Below, piece by piece: positions 63,407-64,000 of a DNA stretch of 64,000 nucleotides. The stretch spans positions 1,302,001-1,366,000 of the forward strand of contig NZ_CP106738.1 in assembly GCF_025639885.1 (NCBI RefSeq), written 5' to 3'. This DNA is from Roseovarius pelagicus (GTDB taxonomy: Bacteria > Pseudomonadota > Alphaproteobacteria > Rhodobacterales > Rhodobacteraceae). The position numbers and the translations under genes are program-made. Below the pieces are notes generated by a model. The model had not been told where the DNA came from. It was given only the letters and a program-made list of their open reading frames with translations, and made no database searches. Numbering within the stretch: position 1 is the first letter of the stretch; each line of letters starts with the position of its first letter.

Positions 63407-63736
63407 TCAGGCAGGCACCCGGCCGATCAGGCAATGGCGCAACCGCCCTGCCCCGCGCGCATCCTCGATCCAGCCATCGGCGCTGGTGGCGTACATGCGA
63501 GCAAAGGCGACGAGATCGGCCAGATCAGTAGCAGGCGCGACATCACCAAACAGATATGTCGCCTTGGCCGGAGCTTTGAACGCAACGCTAAGCGGGCGGG
63601 CGCAATTCGACATGCACTCCCAATCGCGCACGTCATATACCAACTCTGCCGTCGCCAATGCACGGCGCACGGCCCCTGCAAACCCCTTGCCATCCGCTCC
63701 GTCGCACGTAGAACAGATCACGATCTGGTGCGTCAT
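63407..63736 (-). CDS. DUF1636 family metal-binding protein (second copy)
   Basis: 109 residues starting MTHQIVICSTCDGADGKGFA (CxxC), then VRDWECMSNCARPLSVAFKA (two further Cys) and YLFGDVAPATDLADLVAFARMY. It follows the same Cys layout as the copy at 52463 but is shorter and clearly diverged. It lies on the opposite strand to both neighbours, convergent with the His-rich gene and divergent from cobW, 72 bases away. A 2Fe-2S or cobalt-binding role is possible. Confidence 0.83.
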   Translation of the reverse strand: MTHQIVICSTCDGADGKGFAGAVRRALATAELVYDVRDWECMSNCARPLSVAFKAPAKATYLFGDVAPATDLADLVAFARMYATSADGWIEDARGAGRLRHCLIGRVPA

Positions 63737-63808
63737 TGCCGCCTCTCCTTTGGGGTATGGCCTAGGCGATCCCCAAAACCCACGCAAGCCCCTCTGAGGA
63801 GCCACCCC

Positions 63809-64000
63809 ATGCAAGCCAAAATTCCCGCCACAGTCGTCACCGGTTTTCTTGGTGCGGGCAAAACCACGCTGATCCGACACATGCTGGAAAATGCCAAGGG
63901 CCGCCGCATCGCGCTCATTATCAACGAGTTTGGCGATCTCGGCGTTGATGGGGATATCCTGAAAGGCTGCGGCGACGAAACTTGCAGCGAGGATGATGTG
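63809..64000 (+). CDS. cobW: CobW family cobalamin biosynthesis GTPase, N-terminal part (cut by window end)
   Basis: The frame runs off the window after 64 residues: MQAKIPATVVTGFLGAGKTT contains the Walker A, followed by LIRHMLENAKGRRIALIINEFGDLGVDGDILKG and CGDETC. This is the COG0523/CobW opening; the GCxCC metal site would follow outside the window. CobW proteins deliver metal, here presumably Co(II) to cobaltochelatase. GAGGAG precedes the ATG. Confidence 0.93.
   Translation, partial: MQAKIPATVVTGFLGAGKTTLIRHMLENAKGRRIALIINEFGDLGVDGDILKGCGDETCSEDDV

Noticed and set aside
1..64000. tRNA, rRNA, CRISPR arrays, insertion sequences, prophage or defence systems
   Set aside because: I looked for these on both strands and saw no cloverleaf, repeat-spacer array, transposase, integrase or recognisable defence gene.

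Overview
The window is about 64 kb of GC-rich chromosome from an alphaproteobacterium, almost certainly a member of the Rhodobacteraceae (Roseobacter/Rhodobacter group). This rests on gene content and order: etfBA, an (2S)-methylsuccinyl-CoA dehydrogenase-like acyl-CoA dehydrogenase, ihfB-lapA-trpF-trpB, the run folK-rpoZ-rsh-pdxJ-acpS-lepB-rnc-era, def-def-like-fmt, and many families best known from this group (DUF6473, DUF1491, DUF6732, DUF3429, DUF1045, ABZJ_00895). There are no rRNA or tRNA genes, CRISPR arrays, transposases or phage genes that I can see. It reads as core chromosome with small accessory insertions.

Layout. 1-5.7 kb: the end of an SDR gene, a HIG1 protein, a PduO-type cobalamin adenosyltransferase, etfBA, a DUF6473 gene and 3-hydroxybutyryl-CoA dehydrogenase. 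6.2-11 kb, minus strand: trpB, a methyltransferase, GNAT, trpF, lapA, ihfB and a TauE/SafE permease. 11.1-12.8 kb: the Mcd-like dehydrogenase, which would pass electrons to Etf. 13.4-17.2 kb: a TRAP transporter operon behind a fumarylacetoacetate-hydrolase-family gene, with a frameshift in the large permease. 17.4-24.3 kb: 2H phosphoesterase-like DUF1045, an EamA exporter divergent from a TetR regulator, a META-domain protein, recO, a large secreted vWA protein with eight beta-domain repeats, and a VOC protein. 24.3-34.8 kb, minus strand: the conserved housekeeping run for ribosome maturation, protein secretion, lipid carrier activation, vitamin B6, (p)ppGpp and folate, interrupted by an AT-richer coiled-coil gene. 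35-45 kb: NYN protein, a frameshifted FAD oxidoreductase, cupin, ispH, a tightly overlapped chain of small genes through rnhA and a TRIC-like channel, two overlapping GlsB-like membrane proteins, fmt, a deformylase-like pseudo-enzyme, def and a MalY-type enzyme.

45.3-53.8 kb is a cobalamin island. cbiX-cobH-cobL-cobI-cbiG/cobJ-cobM run on the minus strand with a small DUF6732 gene in front, and DUF1636 plus cbiB diverge from them. After lytic transglycosylase, EamA, smc and dadA, a cobalamin riboswitch at about 61.6-61.8 kb opens a second cobalt block: cbtB, cbtA, a His-rich secreted protein, a second DUF1636 gene and the start of cobW. Together these supply cobalt uptake, chelation and much of corrin ring synthesis; the adenosyltransferase at 0.7 kb acts last.

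The main things worth a second look are: two single-base frameshifts in otherwise intact genes; a deformylase paralogue lacking its metal Cys and catalytic Glu; two loci of an 11-bp iterated repeat; a four-copy palindromic repeat family at gene ends; and the riboswitch-led cobalt module with its His-rich protein and paired DUF1636 genes.
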